DNA from: Bacillus sp. X1(2014)
Lineage (GTDB): Bacteria; Bacillota; Bacilli; Bacillales_B; DSM-18226
Assembly (NCBI RefSeq): GCF_007678255.1
Contig: NZ_VEED01000017.1
Coordinates: 53,266-117,265, forward strand
Length of the DNA: 64,000 nt
Direction: 5' to 3'
Both the position numbers and the translations under genes were made by a program. The notes beneath the pieces were generated by a model. The model saw only the letters and a list, made by a program, of their open reading frames with translations, was not told the origin of the DNA and did not search any database. Of this stretch, positions 45,641 through 53,997 are shown one piece after another. Within the stretch, counting starts at the first letter, position 1. Every line of letters begins with the position of its first letter.

Positions 45641-46324
45641 TTAAGCTGTAAAATTGCCGTCATAGCTTAACATTATGGCTGATTTTACTCCTTCAATGCC
45701 AGAGATATTATTGATGAAACTCAGATCATTCTCTTTAACGCGGATTTCATAGGTGACTTCAAAATCATTACCGGGCATAACGGATTTCGATTTTAGGGAC
45801 TGTTTTTTGGCGTGGCCAGAAATAACATGATCCAATGAGTTTTCGATGGAATCTTCATTGTATCTAATTACTAGCAGATAAGGATTCTCAATCTTAACTT
45901 TATTAACAAAGACGAATAGGACTAAGCCGATTAGCAGCGAGCCTGCGATCGCAAGGGCGATGAAGCCGGCACCGCATAATATACCGATGACGATGGCCCA
46001 GAAGATATAAACAATATCCATCGGGTCTTTAATAGGGGTCCGAAAGCGGACAATCGATAAGGCACCAACCATACCGAGCGATAAGAGAACGTTGGACGAA
46101 ATCCCAATAATAATTAGAGCGGTTGCCAGTGCCATAATGATGAGCGAGATATTAAAGGTGTGGGAGTAGATAACCCCAGTAAATGTTTTTTTATAAATCA
46201 TGTAGATGAACAGTCCCAAAGTCAATGCCACAAGCATCCCAATTAGGGCATCGACAAGTGAAATGCTACTGGTTTTTTCCAAAATCTTTGATTTAAAAAT
46301 ATCTTTAAAATTTGTGATTTCCAT
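45641..46324 (-). CDS. DUF4956 membrane protein
   Basis: 227 residues. Four or so helices (VDALIGMLVALTLGLFIYMI onward) with the family's conserved SLGMVGALSIVRFRTPIKDP loop, then a C-terminal cytoplasmic domain of ferredoxin-like character. It is usually encoded next to a VTC-domain protein, as here (29 bases upstream), and the pair is thought to handle polyphosphate or a surface polymer at the membrane. ATG 46324 is preferred (GGAGGAAAAG upstream); the frame open to 46453 overlaps the upstream gene. Confidence 0.85.
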   Translation of the reverse strand: MEITNFKDIFKSKILEKTSSISLVDALIGMLVALTLGLFIYMIYKKTFTGVIYSHTFNISLIIMALATALIIIGISSNVLLSLGMVGALSIVRFRTPIKDPMDIVYIFWAIVIGILCGAGFIALAIAGSLLIGLVLFVFVNKVKIENPYLLVIRYNEDSIENSLDHVISGHAKKQSLKSKSVMPGNDFEVTYEIRVKENDLSFINNISGIEGVKSAIMLSYDGNFTA

Positions 46325-46352
46325 ATTCTTTTCCTCCAATTTTTTTCTACTA

Positions 46353-47051
46353 TTATCCAAACATTCTACTAATCTGATATTTTGAGTAAGTGCCTCGCTG
46401 CCTGTCACCGAGCTGGAGCAGGTATTTAATCGTATCCGGCAGGAATTCGTCATATTTTACTTCAAGGATGACAATGCCTGGTGTCGTTTCAACCATCGGT
46501 AGATCGGGATTCAAGACTTCATTGTTACGGAAACTTGTCTTTATCGAACTGTCAAAGGTGACTCGGACGTTTCCGTATTCATAAATAAATACTTCCCTCT
46601 CGTAGTCTACGACTGCAACCGGTTTTAATTGAAACAAATTCATTTGTACAAATAAATCCTGGATGAGCTGTCTTGGGTCGGTTTCCATCCAGGCAATGTT
46701 GCTTAGACGAATCTGTTCATATTCCTCAGCTGTAATTTTGCACTTTTGCTTATACGTCATATTGTTGCGCTTACTCTTTTTTTCAAGATTAATGAAATTG
46801 GTATTCTTGTCGTACAGCCTGACCCGAAACTTATCCCTTTCAATAAAGCCTTCTTTCTTCTGGTTCAGAACTTTATTGTCGAAGTTGTCAAAATAAACAC
46901 TTCGTATTAAATATTTGCCGTCATTTTTGGCATGGGGGTCGGACTGCATTACATGCTTTAATCTATTCCGCAGCAAGAAGCAATCCATTTTGGAAATTTC
47001 ATGCTTCAATTCGTACCTGCCTCTCACACCGTTCAAGCTCATTGCTTTCAT
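46353..47051 (-). CDS. VTC-domain polyphosphate polymerase-like protein
   Basis: About 232 residues of the VTC domain (triphosphate tunnel metalloenzyme fold). RYELKHEI, RSVYFDN, KFRVRLYD, LEKKSKRNN, DYEREVF and ILEVKYDEFLPD are the tunnel strands with the alternating basic and acidic residues of VTC4. In yeast VTC4 this fold makes polyphosphate from ATP. Start chosen at ATG 47051 (GAGGAG 9 bases upstream); ATG 47057 is also possible. Divergent from the lipoprotein at 47292. Confidence 0.85.
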   Translation of the reverse strand: MKAMSLNGVRGRYELKHEISKMDCFLLRNRLKHVMQSDPHAKNDGKYLIRSVYFDNFDNKVLNQKKEGFIERDKFRVRLYDKNTNFINLEKKSKRNNMTYKQKCKITAEEYEQIRLSNIAWMETDPRQLIQDLFVQMNLFQLKPVAVVDYEREVFIYEYGNVRVTFDSSIKTSFRNNEVLNPDLPMVETTPGIVILEVKYDEFLPDTIKYLLQLGDRQRGTYSKYQISRMFG

Positions 47052-47291
47052 GTCCATCTTCTCCTCTATGTGTCGTTCCATGATTGATATTATTAAATAC
47101 CAACCTTAAACAATCCTTAAGAAAAAATTTTTGAAGATTAGCGAATTCATGTTTCTTCTATTAAAAGCAAAGAATTTTTATTTTTAAATTTCTAAGATTT
47201 ATTAAGGTAAGCTTAAGGTTCATCCCTAATAATGTGGCTCATAGGCAAAATACCAACTTTAAAAATACTATTTTTCATAAAGGAGCTAACT

Positions 47292-49361
47292 ATGTTGAAA
47301 AGAAAATCAAGATATACAAAATTGGCAGCACCGCTTTTGTGTACAGCATTATTATTTGGCTGCAGCAACAGTAACAGCAACAGTAACAACACAGACACGG
47401 CAAGCAACAGCGTAACGGAGGTAAACGCAGAAAGTTTGAGTACGATTGGTGATAAAAATATTGCTGACGTCATCAGCAGGACAGTGACGTATGACAAAGA
47501 GGATCTGTACAGTGAATGGAAAAGCGAAGATTCAACATCGATTCAATTAAATGGTACAGGAGCTGTCATAGAAGGTTCCAGCGGGGCTGTTGCAGATGGC
47601 AATATCATTACGATCAAAACATCAGGAACCTACGTCATCAGTGGGAAATTAAATGACGGACAGATCATTGTCGATGCAGAAGATAAAGCAACTGTCCGGC
47701 TAGTGCTAAATGGAGTGGAAATCAATTCCGCCACGAATGTACCTATTTATGTGAAGAAAGCCGAAAAAACAGTCATTTCACTCGAAAAAGGGACAGAAAA
47801 CTTTGTCACGGATGGTAAACAATACGAATTAGAAGGCTCGGATGATAAACCGAATGCAGCCATCTTCAGTAAAGATAATCTCACCATTAACGGCACAGGG
47901 AAATTGACGGTTAAAGGTAATTACAATAACGGCATTACAAGTAAGGATGAATTAAGAATTACCGGCGGGACAATTGAAATTGAAGCGGCTGATGATGGCT
48001 TAATGGGCCGCGATTTGTTGGCGGTTAAATCCGGAAAGTTCACAATTAAAGCAGGCGGGGATGCAGTCAAATCAACAAACGATAAAGATACTTCAAAAGG
48101 GATTGTTGCGATTGAAGGCGGAACATTCAACCTAACAGCTGAAAATGATGGGATCCAAGCAGTAACCTCCTTATGGATTGCCGATGGAGACTTTTCCATA
48201 ACCACAGGCGGAGGAAGTCCTGAGACGATTGCCACAAAAGAAGCAGGCGGTCCAATGCCAGGTCAAACGAATAACACGACAACGGCCACGGAAGAGGAAT
48301 CTGAGAGTGCAAAAGGCTTAAAAGCTGGAACAGAGGTGGCAATCGGCGGTGGAACGTTTGATATGGATACGTTTGACGATGCCATCCATAGTAATAACAG
48401 CGTGACGATTACAGGAGGTAAATTAGCGATTGCTGCTGGTGATGACGGGATTCATGGGGATTCAGCCATCCTCACGAAAGGCGGAGATATCACAATTCGG
48501 AAGAGTTATGAAGGAATGGAAAGTAAGATCATCACTATTGCTGATGGCAATGTCGAGGTGAATGCTAGTGATGATGGTATTAATATTGGCGGAGGTAATG
48601 ACAGCTCCAATCCGGACATGCAGTCCTCCTCTTCTGAAAATCTTTTACTTTCCATTAAGGGCGGCAATGTATTTGTAAATGCAGAGGGGGATGGGCTGGA
48701 TTCAAACGGTTCTATTTCAATGACGAACGGAACAGTAATGGTCAGCGGCCCGACCAATGCTGGCAACGGGGCGCTTGATTATAACGGAACCTTTGACATA
48801 AGCGGCGGCACCCTGATTGCTGCAGGAAGTGCCGGAATGGCGCAGGCTCCAACTGATAGTTCAAAACAGTACTCTATGCATATGACCTATCCTGAAACAC
48901 AGAAGGCAGGAACCCTTCTCCATTTGGAAGACAGTAAAGGAAATACCATCGTAACGTTTGCACCGGAAAAGGACTACCAAACCGTAGTGATCAGTTCTCA
49001 AAAACTTGAACAAGGCGGTACTTACACCCTTTATTCAGGCGGATCAACGACTGGAAGTAATGCAAATGGATTCTATAAGGATGGAGATTATTCTGGAGGT
49101 ACAAAGGTAGTTAATTTTAAAATTGAGGATTCGATCACATGGCTGAACGAATCCGGAATTACCACTCCTGCAAGCACTGGCCCTGGCGGAGGCGGGGGCA
49201 ACCGTGCTGATATGTTCTCCAATCTTGATGAAGATACGAAAGCACAAGCCGAGGATATTATGGAAAAAGAACGAGCAGGTACGATTACCAGAGAAGAGGC
49301 CCAAGCTCAACTGAAAGAATTGGGAATCGATTTTTCTGCAGGTAAAGGTCCACAACAATAG
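47292..49361 (+). CDS. Large lipoprotein with Cthe_2159-like beta-helix carbohydrate-binding domain
   Basis: 689 residues. Signal peptide with lipobox LLFGC, a low-complexity SNSNSNSNN linker, then a repetitive right-handed beta-helix (about 60-540) with recurring units such as GTGKLTVKGNYNNGI, ADDGLMGRD and DDGIHGDS. This is the PF14262 (Cthe_2159) fold, for which binding to acidic plant polysaccharides and calcium has been shown in one member. A Gly-rich GPGGGGG linker leads to a C-terminal helical EF-hand-like tail (NLDEDTKAQAEDIMEKE). Surface-anchored. Divergent from VTC-DUF4956, with which it usually clusters. ATG 47292 follows AAAGGAG. Confidence 0.85.
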   Translation: MLKRKSRYTKLAAPLLCTALLFGCSNSNSNSNNTDTASNSVTEVNAESLSTIGDKNIADVISRTVTYDKEDLYSEWKSEDSTSIQLNGTGAVIEGSSGAVADGNIITIKTSGTYVISGKLNDGQIIVDAEDKATVRLVLNGVEINSATNVPIYVKKAEKTVISLEKGTENFVTDGKQYELEGSDDKPNAAIFSKDNLTINGTGKLTVKGNYNNGITSKDELRITGGTIEIEAADDGLMGRDLLAVKSGKFTIKAGGDAVKSTNDKDTSKGIVAIEGGTFNLTAENDGIQAVTSLWIADGDFSITTGGGSPETIATKEAGGPMPGQTNNTTTATEEESESAKGLKAGTEVAIGGGTFDMDTFDDAIHSNNSVTITGGKLAIAAGDDGIHGDSAILTKGGDITIRKSYEGMESKIITIADGNVEVNASDDGINIGGGNDSSNPDMQSSSSENLLLSIKGGNVFVNAEGDGLDSNGSISMTNGTVMVSGPTNAGNGALDYNGTFDISGGTLIAAGSAGMAQAPTDSSKQYSMHMTYPETQKAGTLLHLEDSKGNTIVTFAPEKDYQTVVISSQKLEQGGTYTLYSGGSTTGSNANGFYKDGDYSGGTKVVNFKIEDSITWLNESGITTPASTGPGGGGGNRADMFSNLDEDTKAQAEDIMEKERAGTITREEAQAQLKELGIDFSAGKGPQQ

Positions 49362-49396
49362 CAAAGACTGGAACAAATAAATATTGATTTAGCCTG

Positions 49397-49433
49397 AAGG
49401 GCAAAAGCAATGAATGGCTTTTGTCCTTTAGTT
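49397..49433 (+). terminator. Terminator of the beta-helix lipoprotein gene
   Basis: AAGGGCAAAAGC (49397-49408) pairs with GCTTTTGTCCTTT (49417-49429) with one mismatch, then AGTTTT. Confidence 0.75.
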
Positions 49434-49639
49434 TTACTATTTGACTCTGTTATTCGGAAATATGGGTAGTTCCGCATTTAAACGGAATTTTACCATTATT
49501 TTTTTACTCTTTACTAGTAAAGCTTTTAAGTAAGGAATTCTAGGGGATAAGAAGGTAAAATGATTATTTAGAAAATTTCAAATACAACCCTTGCCTAGTG
49601 AAAATCTCCATGATATAGTATGTGTATAGAAAATATAAA

Positions 49640-49665
49640 ACTTGGTTTATAATAATAAACCAAGT
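49640..49665. promoter_or_regulatory. IclR-type operator 1
   Basis: A 26-bp palindrome: ACTTGGTTTA at 49640-49649, six central bases, TAAACCAAGT at 49656-49665. Perfect arms. Confidence 0.75.
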
Positions 49666-49687
49666 ATATTTTTAGATTAATTTATAA

Positions 49688-49713
49688 ACTTGGTTTACTA
49701 TAATAAACCAGTT
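49688..49713. promoter_or_regulatory. IclR-type operator 2
   Basis: A second 26-bp palindrome of the same design: ACTTGGTTTA at 49688-49697 and TAAACCAGTT at 49704-49713, 48 bases from operator 1. It ends 21 bases before the regulator's start codon. Confidence 0.75.
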
Positions 49714-49734
49714 CAGCTGAAGGGTTTTGATGAC

Positions 49735-50508
49735 ATGGAGAAAAAGTATTGGGTTCCAGCTATTGAACGTGTTGATAATATACTAAATATTATTGCCTAT
49801 CATCCAGCGAAATATCGCTTGATTGATATCTCTAATGAACTAAACATTAATAAAAGTTCGATCTTTTCACTTTTAAATACGTTAGAGATTTTAAATTGGG
49901 TTAAGAAAGAAAAGGATGGTACATATTCACTTGGAACCAGACTAGGAATGCTTTCTCCTTTCTATTTTAAACAGTTTGATTTTATTGACACATTTAATTT
50001 GACAGCGCTTCCGACAATTGAGAGGTTGGATGAAACTCTTCAACTTTCCATATTAGATGGAAAGGAAATTGTTTATCTTGCCAAAAAAGAAGGGTCATCA
50101 CCTGTAAGCGTTTCTACCAATCCAGGGATGAGATATCCAGCACATGCTACAGCAATGGGGAAGGTTCAACTCTCCCAATATACTTATCAGGAATTGAAAG
50201 GATTATATCCCGAAGATTCTCTGATGCCAAAAACTGCCTTTACGGTTACTAACATAGAAGAGCTATGGGAGCAATTAGTCAGCATTAAGGAAATGGGCTA
50301 TTTTATCGAATACCAAGAGGCTGTAGAGAATTTCTATTGTGTTGCGGCTCCAATTTTCAATCATGAGAACAGGATGATTGGTTCAGTTAGTGCCACGATG
50401 CCGATTTCGAAATGGGACGAGAAAAAAGAATTAGCACAAGCAGAAATCATAAATTTAGCGAAAGAAATATCTTTAAGAGCTGGATTTGTGTCTTCAATAA
50501 AATTTTGA
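49735..50508 (+). CDS. IclR-family transcriptional regulator
   Basis: 257 residues. N-terminal winged helix (ERVDNILNIIAYHPAKYRLIDISNELNINKSSIFSLLNTLE) and a C-terminal IclR effector domain (YPAHATAMGKVQLSQ, then FYCVAAPIFNHENRMIGSVSATMP). First gene of the sugar-acid operon and probably its repressor through the two palindromes upstream. Start at ATG 49735 with GAAGGG upstream; the longer in-frame ATG at 49690 lies within operator 2, which argues against it. Confidence 0.92.
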   Translation: MEKKYWVPAIERVDNILNIIAYHPAKYRLIDISNELNINKSSIFSLLNTLEILNWVKKEKDGTYSLGTRLGMLSPFYFKQFDFIDTFNLTALPTIERLDETLQLSILDGKEIVYLAKKEGSSPVSVSTNPGMRYPAHATAMGKVQLSQYTYQELKGLYPEDSLMPKTAFTVTNIEELWEQLVSIKEMGYFIEYQEAVENFYCVAAPIFNHENRMIGSVSATMPISKWDEKKELAQAEIINLAKEISLRAGFVSSIKF

Positions 50509-50524
50509 TGAAAGAGGGAGCGAA

Positions 50525-51298
50525 GTGAGATTAAAAAATAAAGTAATTTTGATTACAGGCGCTGGTTCTGGAATCGGAAAAGCGACCGCTAGGCTTTTTG
50601 CGAAAGAAGGAGCCTCTGTCATCGTGAATGATTTATCTAATAAGGCAGGAAACGAGGCAGTGGAGGAAATTATCGAATCAGGTGGTGAAGCCTCATTTAT
50701 TCAAGCAGATGTAACAAAGGCCACTGATGTAGAACGAATGATAAGTCAAGTCGTAGAAGATAAAGGAAGAATCGATGTCCTGTTTAATAATGCTGGGATT
50801 TCCGGTGTTGGCGCTGTCCATGAAACTAGTGAGGAATTATGGGATCAGGTGGTAAATGTCAATATTAAAGGCGTCTTCCTTCCATGTAAGTATGTACTGC
50901 CGCACATGATGGAGCAGCAAGGGGGCACTATTATCAACATGTCCTCTTGTATTGCGGAAATTGGACTTGCCCGCAGAGCCTCTTACTCGGCAACAAAAGG
51001 AGCGATTCTCTCATTATCTAAATCCATGCAAGTTGATTATGCCCCTTATAATATTCGAGTGAACGCTCTGTTACCAGGGACAATTCTTACTCCTTTTGTT
51101 GAAGACTATTTGAAAAAGTCCTATGAAAATTATGAAGAAGGATTAAATGGCATTCGAAGAAGACAGCTAAGTGGTGATTTGGGTCGTCCGGAGGATGTAG
51201 CAAAAGCAGCTCTTTTCCTTGCATCGGATGAATCGAATTTTATGATGGGATCTCCGCTGTATATTGATGGCGGCGTAACATTTGGAAAAAATGCGTAA
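50525..51298 (+). CDS. Short-chain dehydrogenase/reductase (sugar-acid 4-dehydrogenase candidate)
   Basis: 257 residues of the classical SDR fold. Cofactor motif TGAGSGIG (residues 11-18), NNAGI, catalytic Ser in NMSSC and Tyr-x-x-x-Lys in YSATKGA. GTG start at 50525 close to AGAGGGAG. Followed directly by a fumarylacetoacetase-fold hydrolase. SDR plus FAH pairs occur in diketo-hydrolase pathways, where the SDR oxidises a 2-keto-3-deoxy sugar acid at C4. That role is inferred from context; the fold alone does not define substrate. Confidence 0.85.
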   Translation: MRLKNKVILITGAGSGIGKATARLFAKEGASVIVNDLSNKAGNEAVEEIIESGGEASFIQADVTKATDVERMISQVVEDKGRIDVLFNNAGISGVGAVHETSEELWDQVVNVNIKGVFLPCKYVLPHMMEQQGGTIINMSSCIAEIGLARRASYSATKGAILSLSKSMQVDYAPYNIRVNALLPGTILTPFVEDYLKKSYENYEEGLNGIRRRQLSGDLGRPEDVAKAALFLASDESNFMMGSPLYIDGGVTFGKNA

Positions 51299-51327
51299 AA
51301 CTAATATGGAAAGGAAATGAAATTAAT

Positions 51328-52269
51328 ATGAAACTAGTAAATTATCAAGTTATTTCAAATGGTGAAACGAAATTTGGTGTGAAAACAGATGCAGGTATTT
51401 TAGACATTGCTAAGGCTTGGGAAGTTGCTAATAAATCCAATACAATTCCTCTTTCTTTAGAAGAATGGTTGCAAGCGGATGAGGACTCGAAAGAATTTTT
51501 TCAAGATTTCGTCAATTTGAACAAGAATAATAGCGCTTTCACACTGCCGGAGGATCAGATTCAATATGGACCATGTGTACCGAAAAGTGCAAAAATCATT
51601 TGTGTGGGCCTCAATTATCGGAAGCACGCAGAAGAATCAAATATGGAACCGCCTAAAACGCCTGTACTTTTTAACAAGTATGGCAATTCCCTAACAGGCC
51701 ACGGAGATAAAGTTGAGATTCCGGCAGATGCGAAGCAAGTTGATTTTGAAGCAGAGCTTGGAATCGTAATTGGTAAAAAGGCCAAAAATGTTTCGAAGGA
51801 AAGTGCACTTGAGTATGTGGCCGGGTATTGCAATGCCAATGATTTATCCGCAAGGGATCTTCAATTCCGCACGAATCAATGGCTTTTAGGAAAAGCACTT
51901 GATGGCTTTTGTCCGGTTGGACCGTATCTTGTGTCTGCAGATGAAGTCGGCGACCCAAATCAGTTGAAAATTGAAACAATCGTAAACGGTAAGGTTAGAC
52001 AATCTTCCAATACAGCTGACATGATTTTTTATTGCGATGAGATTATTAGTTATATTTCCAACTATATAACACTAGAGCCAGGTGACTTGATTATCACTGG
52101 AACACCTGAAGGAGTTATTCTTGGTCTACCGGAGAATGAACAGGATTGGTTGACAGCTGGTGATGAGATAACCATTAGGATTGAGAAACTTGGTGAGCTA
52201 ACCAATCAAATGACATTACCTATGGTAAAAAACGAAGAGCAAAAGCAATCAGTTACTAGTCAGGATTAA
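51328..52269 (+). CDS. FAH-family hydrolase (2,4-diketo-3-deoxy acid hydrolase candidate)
   Basis: 313 residues. N-terminal domain of about 80 residues followed by the FAH domain: CVGLNYRKHAEE, FNKYGNSLTGHGD, metal-binding VDFEAELGIVIGKKA (Glu-x-Glu) and CNANDLSARDLQ, and the C-terminal ITGTPEGV. Resembles hydrolases that cleave acylpyruvates and 2,4-diketo-3-deoxy-rhamnonate or -fuconate. With the SDR just upstream it would yield pyruvate plus a short hydroxy acid. Confident about the family, tentative about the substrate. Confidence 0.85.
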   Translation: MKLVNYQVISNGETKFGVKTDAGILDIAKAWEVANKSNTIPLSLEEWLQADEDSKEFFQDFVNLNKNNSAFTLPEDQIQYGPCVPKSAKIICVGLNYRKHAEESNMEPPKTPVLFNKYGNSLTGHGDKVEIPADAKQVDFEAELGIVIGKKAKNVSKESALEYVAGYCNANDLSARDLQFRTNQWLLGKALDGFCPVGPYLVSADEVGDPNQLKIETIVNGKVRQSSNTADMIFYCDEIISYISNYITLEPGDLIITGTPEGVILGLPENEQDWLTAGDEITIRIEKLGELTNQMTLPMVKNEEQKQSVTSQD

Positions 52270-52335
52270 GTGATTCATTAGCAAATGTATATAAGGGGTT
52301 ACAGAAAAAATCAATCGAACATTAGGGGGAGAATA

Positions 52336-53340
52336 ATGAGAAAAAGGGGTTCAGCAATTCTACTAGTTCTATGTTTGTGTATTTCAATGGTGTTAGTGGG
52401 CTGTGGAAAATCAACTTCGTCAAAGGAAAAGGGAGTTTATACCGTTAAAATCGGCTATGAAAATCAGCCAGGTGAGCCGTTGGATTTAGCTGCACAAGAA
52501 TGGAAAAAGCTTGCTGAGGAAAAGAGTAAGGGGAAAATTAAGATTGAGCTTTATCCTAGTTCCCAGCTTGGTTCAAAGGCAGATGTTATTGAACAGATGA
52601 AAACGGGCGCCAATATTATTCATATTGCAGATGCAAGCTTTTTAATGGATTACGTTCCAGATATCGGTATTCTTTCTGCTCCTTATTTAACGGAAAGCTA
52701 TGATGATTTGTTTAAAGTAACGGACAGTGATTGGTTCAAAGGCTTAGAAAAGGATTTACAAGCTGAAGGTCTCCATATCGTATCAACAAAATGGATTTAT
52801 GGTGACCGTCACTTAATCACGACGAAACCTGTGAAGGAACCGAAAGATTTGAAAGGGCTTAAAGTCCGTGTCCCAAGCAATCCGTTATCGATTAAGATCA
52901 TGGAGAAAATGGGAGCAACGGCTACTCCGCTGCCACTTGGAGAGGTTTATCCATCTATCGCGCAAGGTGTCATTGATGGAATGGAAAACCCGCTTCCTGT
53001 TATCCAAGGATCCAAAGTATACGAGAAAGCGAAGTACCTTTCTTTATCAGCACATACGAATATGATTACACAGTGGATCTCCGGTCAGTCTTATATGGAT
53101 ACATTGCCTGATGATGTTGCGAAAGTGTTAAAGGAAACTGGGGACGAAGCAGGTAAATTCATGGGTGAAAAAGTAAAGGAATCTGAAGAATCTGTATTAA
53201 AAGACTTAAAAGATGCTGGGGTTGAAGTTATTGAACCGGACCAAGCAGCCTTTAAAGAAGCTACAAAGTCAGTCTATGAAGAAATGGACGACTGGAGCCC
53301 AGGATTATATGACAAGGTTCAAAAGATTATTAAAGAATAA
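52336..53340 (+). CDS. TRAP transporter solute-binding lipoprotein (DctP family)
   Basis: 334 residues. Lipobox LVGC after a basic, hydrophobic leader (MRKRGSAILLVLCLCISMV), then a DctP domain (ENQPGEPLDLAAQEWKKLAEEKSKGKIKIELYPSSQLGS; KGLKVRVPSNPLSIKIMEKMGATATPLPLGEVY). Captures an organic or sugar acid through the conserved Arg in the LKVR motif. ATG 52336 is chosen behind AGGGGGAG; the earlier in-frame ATG at 52285 gives no signal peptide at the N-terminus. Confidence 0.94.
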   Translation: MRKRGSAILLVLCLCISMVLVGCGKSTSSKEKGVYTVKIGYENQPGEPLDLAAQEWKKLAEEKSKGKIKIELYPSSQLGSKADVIEQMKTGANIIHIADASFLMDYVPDIGILSAPYLTESYDDLFKVTDSDWFKGLEKDLQAEGLHIVSTKWIYGDRHLITTKPVKEPKDLKGLKVRVPSNPLSIKIMEKMGATATPLPLGEVYPSIAQGVIDGMENPLPVIQGSKVYEKAKYLSLSAHTNMITQWISGQSYMDTLPDDVAKVLKETGDEAGKFMGEKVKESEESVLKDLKDAGVEVIEPDQAAFKEATKSVYEEMDDWSPGLYDKVQKIIKE

Positions 53341-53367
53341 TAGATTACAGGACTAAGGTGTTAATGA

Positions 53368-53399
53368 TGTGGGATTGGAATCAATGATTCCATCCCACA
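53368..53399 (+). terminator. Hairpin between dctP and dctQ genes
   Basis: TGTGGGATTGGAA (53368-53380) pairs with TTCC-ATCCCACA (53388-53399), one bulged base, no T run. Probably keeps binding-protein mRNA stable and more abundant than permease mRNA. Confidence 0.6.
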
Positions 53400-53466
53400 A
53401 ATATAACCTGTTCTGATCACATCGCAGGTTGCAGCTTACATACCAAAAAAAGAGGTGACAAGACAA

Positions 53467-53997
53467 ATGGTGAAACGATTAGGTGGTTGGATAGTAAAAC
53501 TAGATAGCATATTCGCATCCATTTCCCTTGTTTTAATTGTTATTGTTTCAGTAATGGGAGTATTTATGAGGTTTGTATTAGGGGAACCATTACAATGGAC
53601 GGAAGAGATGACCTTGGCTTTATTTGTTTGGTTTACCTTCCTAGGAGCGAGTGTGGTTGAAAAAGAAAATGGGCATGTAGGTATCGAGTATTTTGTAGAA
53701 AAACTAAATCCTTCATTAAAAAAGATGGCTGATTTGTTTAGGGAAATTCTTCTTACCTTTATTAGTTTATTCGTCTTTGTTTACTTAGGCAGTCAGTTGA
53801 CAGCACAGGCATCATCGCGATTAACTCCTGTACTGAGAGTTAGTTATATCTACATTGATGTGGCTGTTGTTCTATGTGGAATCTTCTCGGCCATACATAT
53901 TATTTCTCGTATCAGTAAGATGAAGGCGAAATTAAAAAGCAGTGAAAAGCAAATAAAAGATTATCAAACTACTCTTCAGAAGGAGGCGAAACTATGA
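53467..53997 (+). CDS. TRAP transporter small permease (DctQ family)
   Basis: 176 residues with four membrane helices. The DctQ signature is WTEEMTLALFVWFTFLGASVVEKENGHVGIEYF. Start at ATG 53467 with AGAGGTGA 8 bases upstream; the GTG at 53455 overlaps that site. Overlaps dctM by 4 bases. Confidence 0.93.
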   Translation: MVKRLGGWIVKLDSIFASISLVLIVIVSVMGVFMRFVLGEPLQWTEEMTLALFVWFTFLGASVVEKENGHVGIEYFVEKLNPSLKKMADLFREILLTFISLFVFVYLGSQLTAQASSRLTPVLRVSYIYIDVAVVLCGIFSAIHIISRISKMKAKLKSSEKQIKDYQTTLQKEAKL

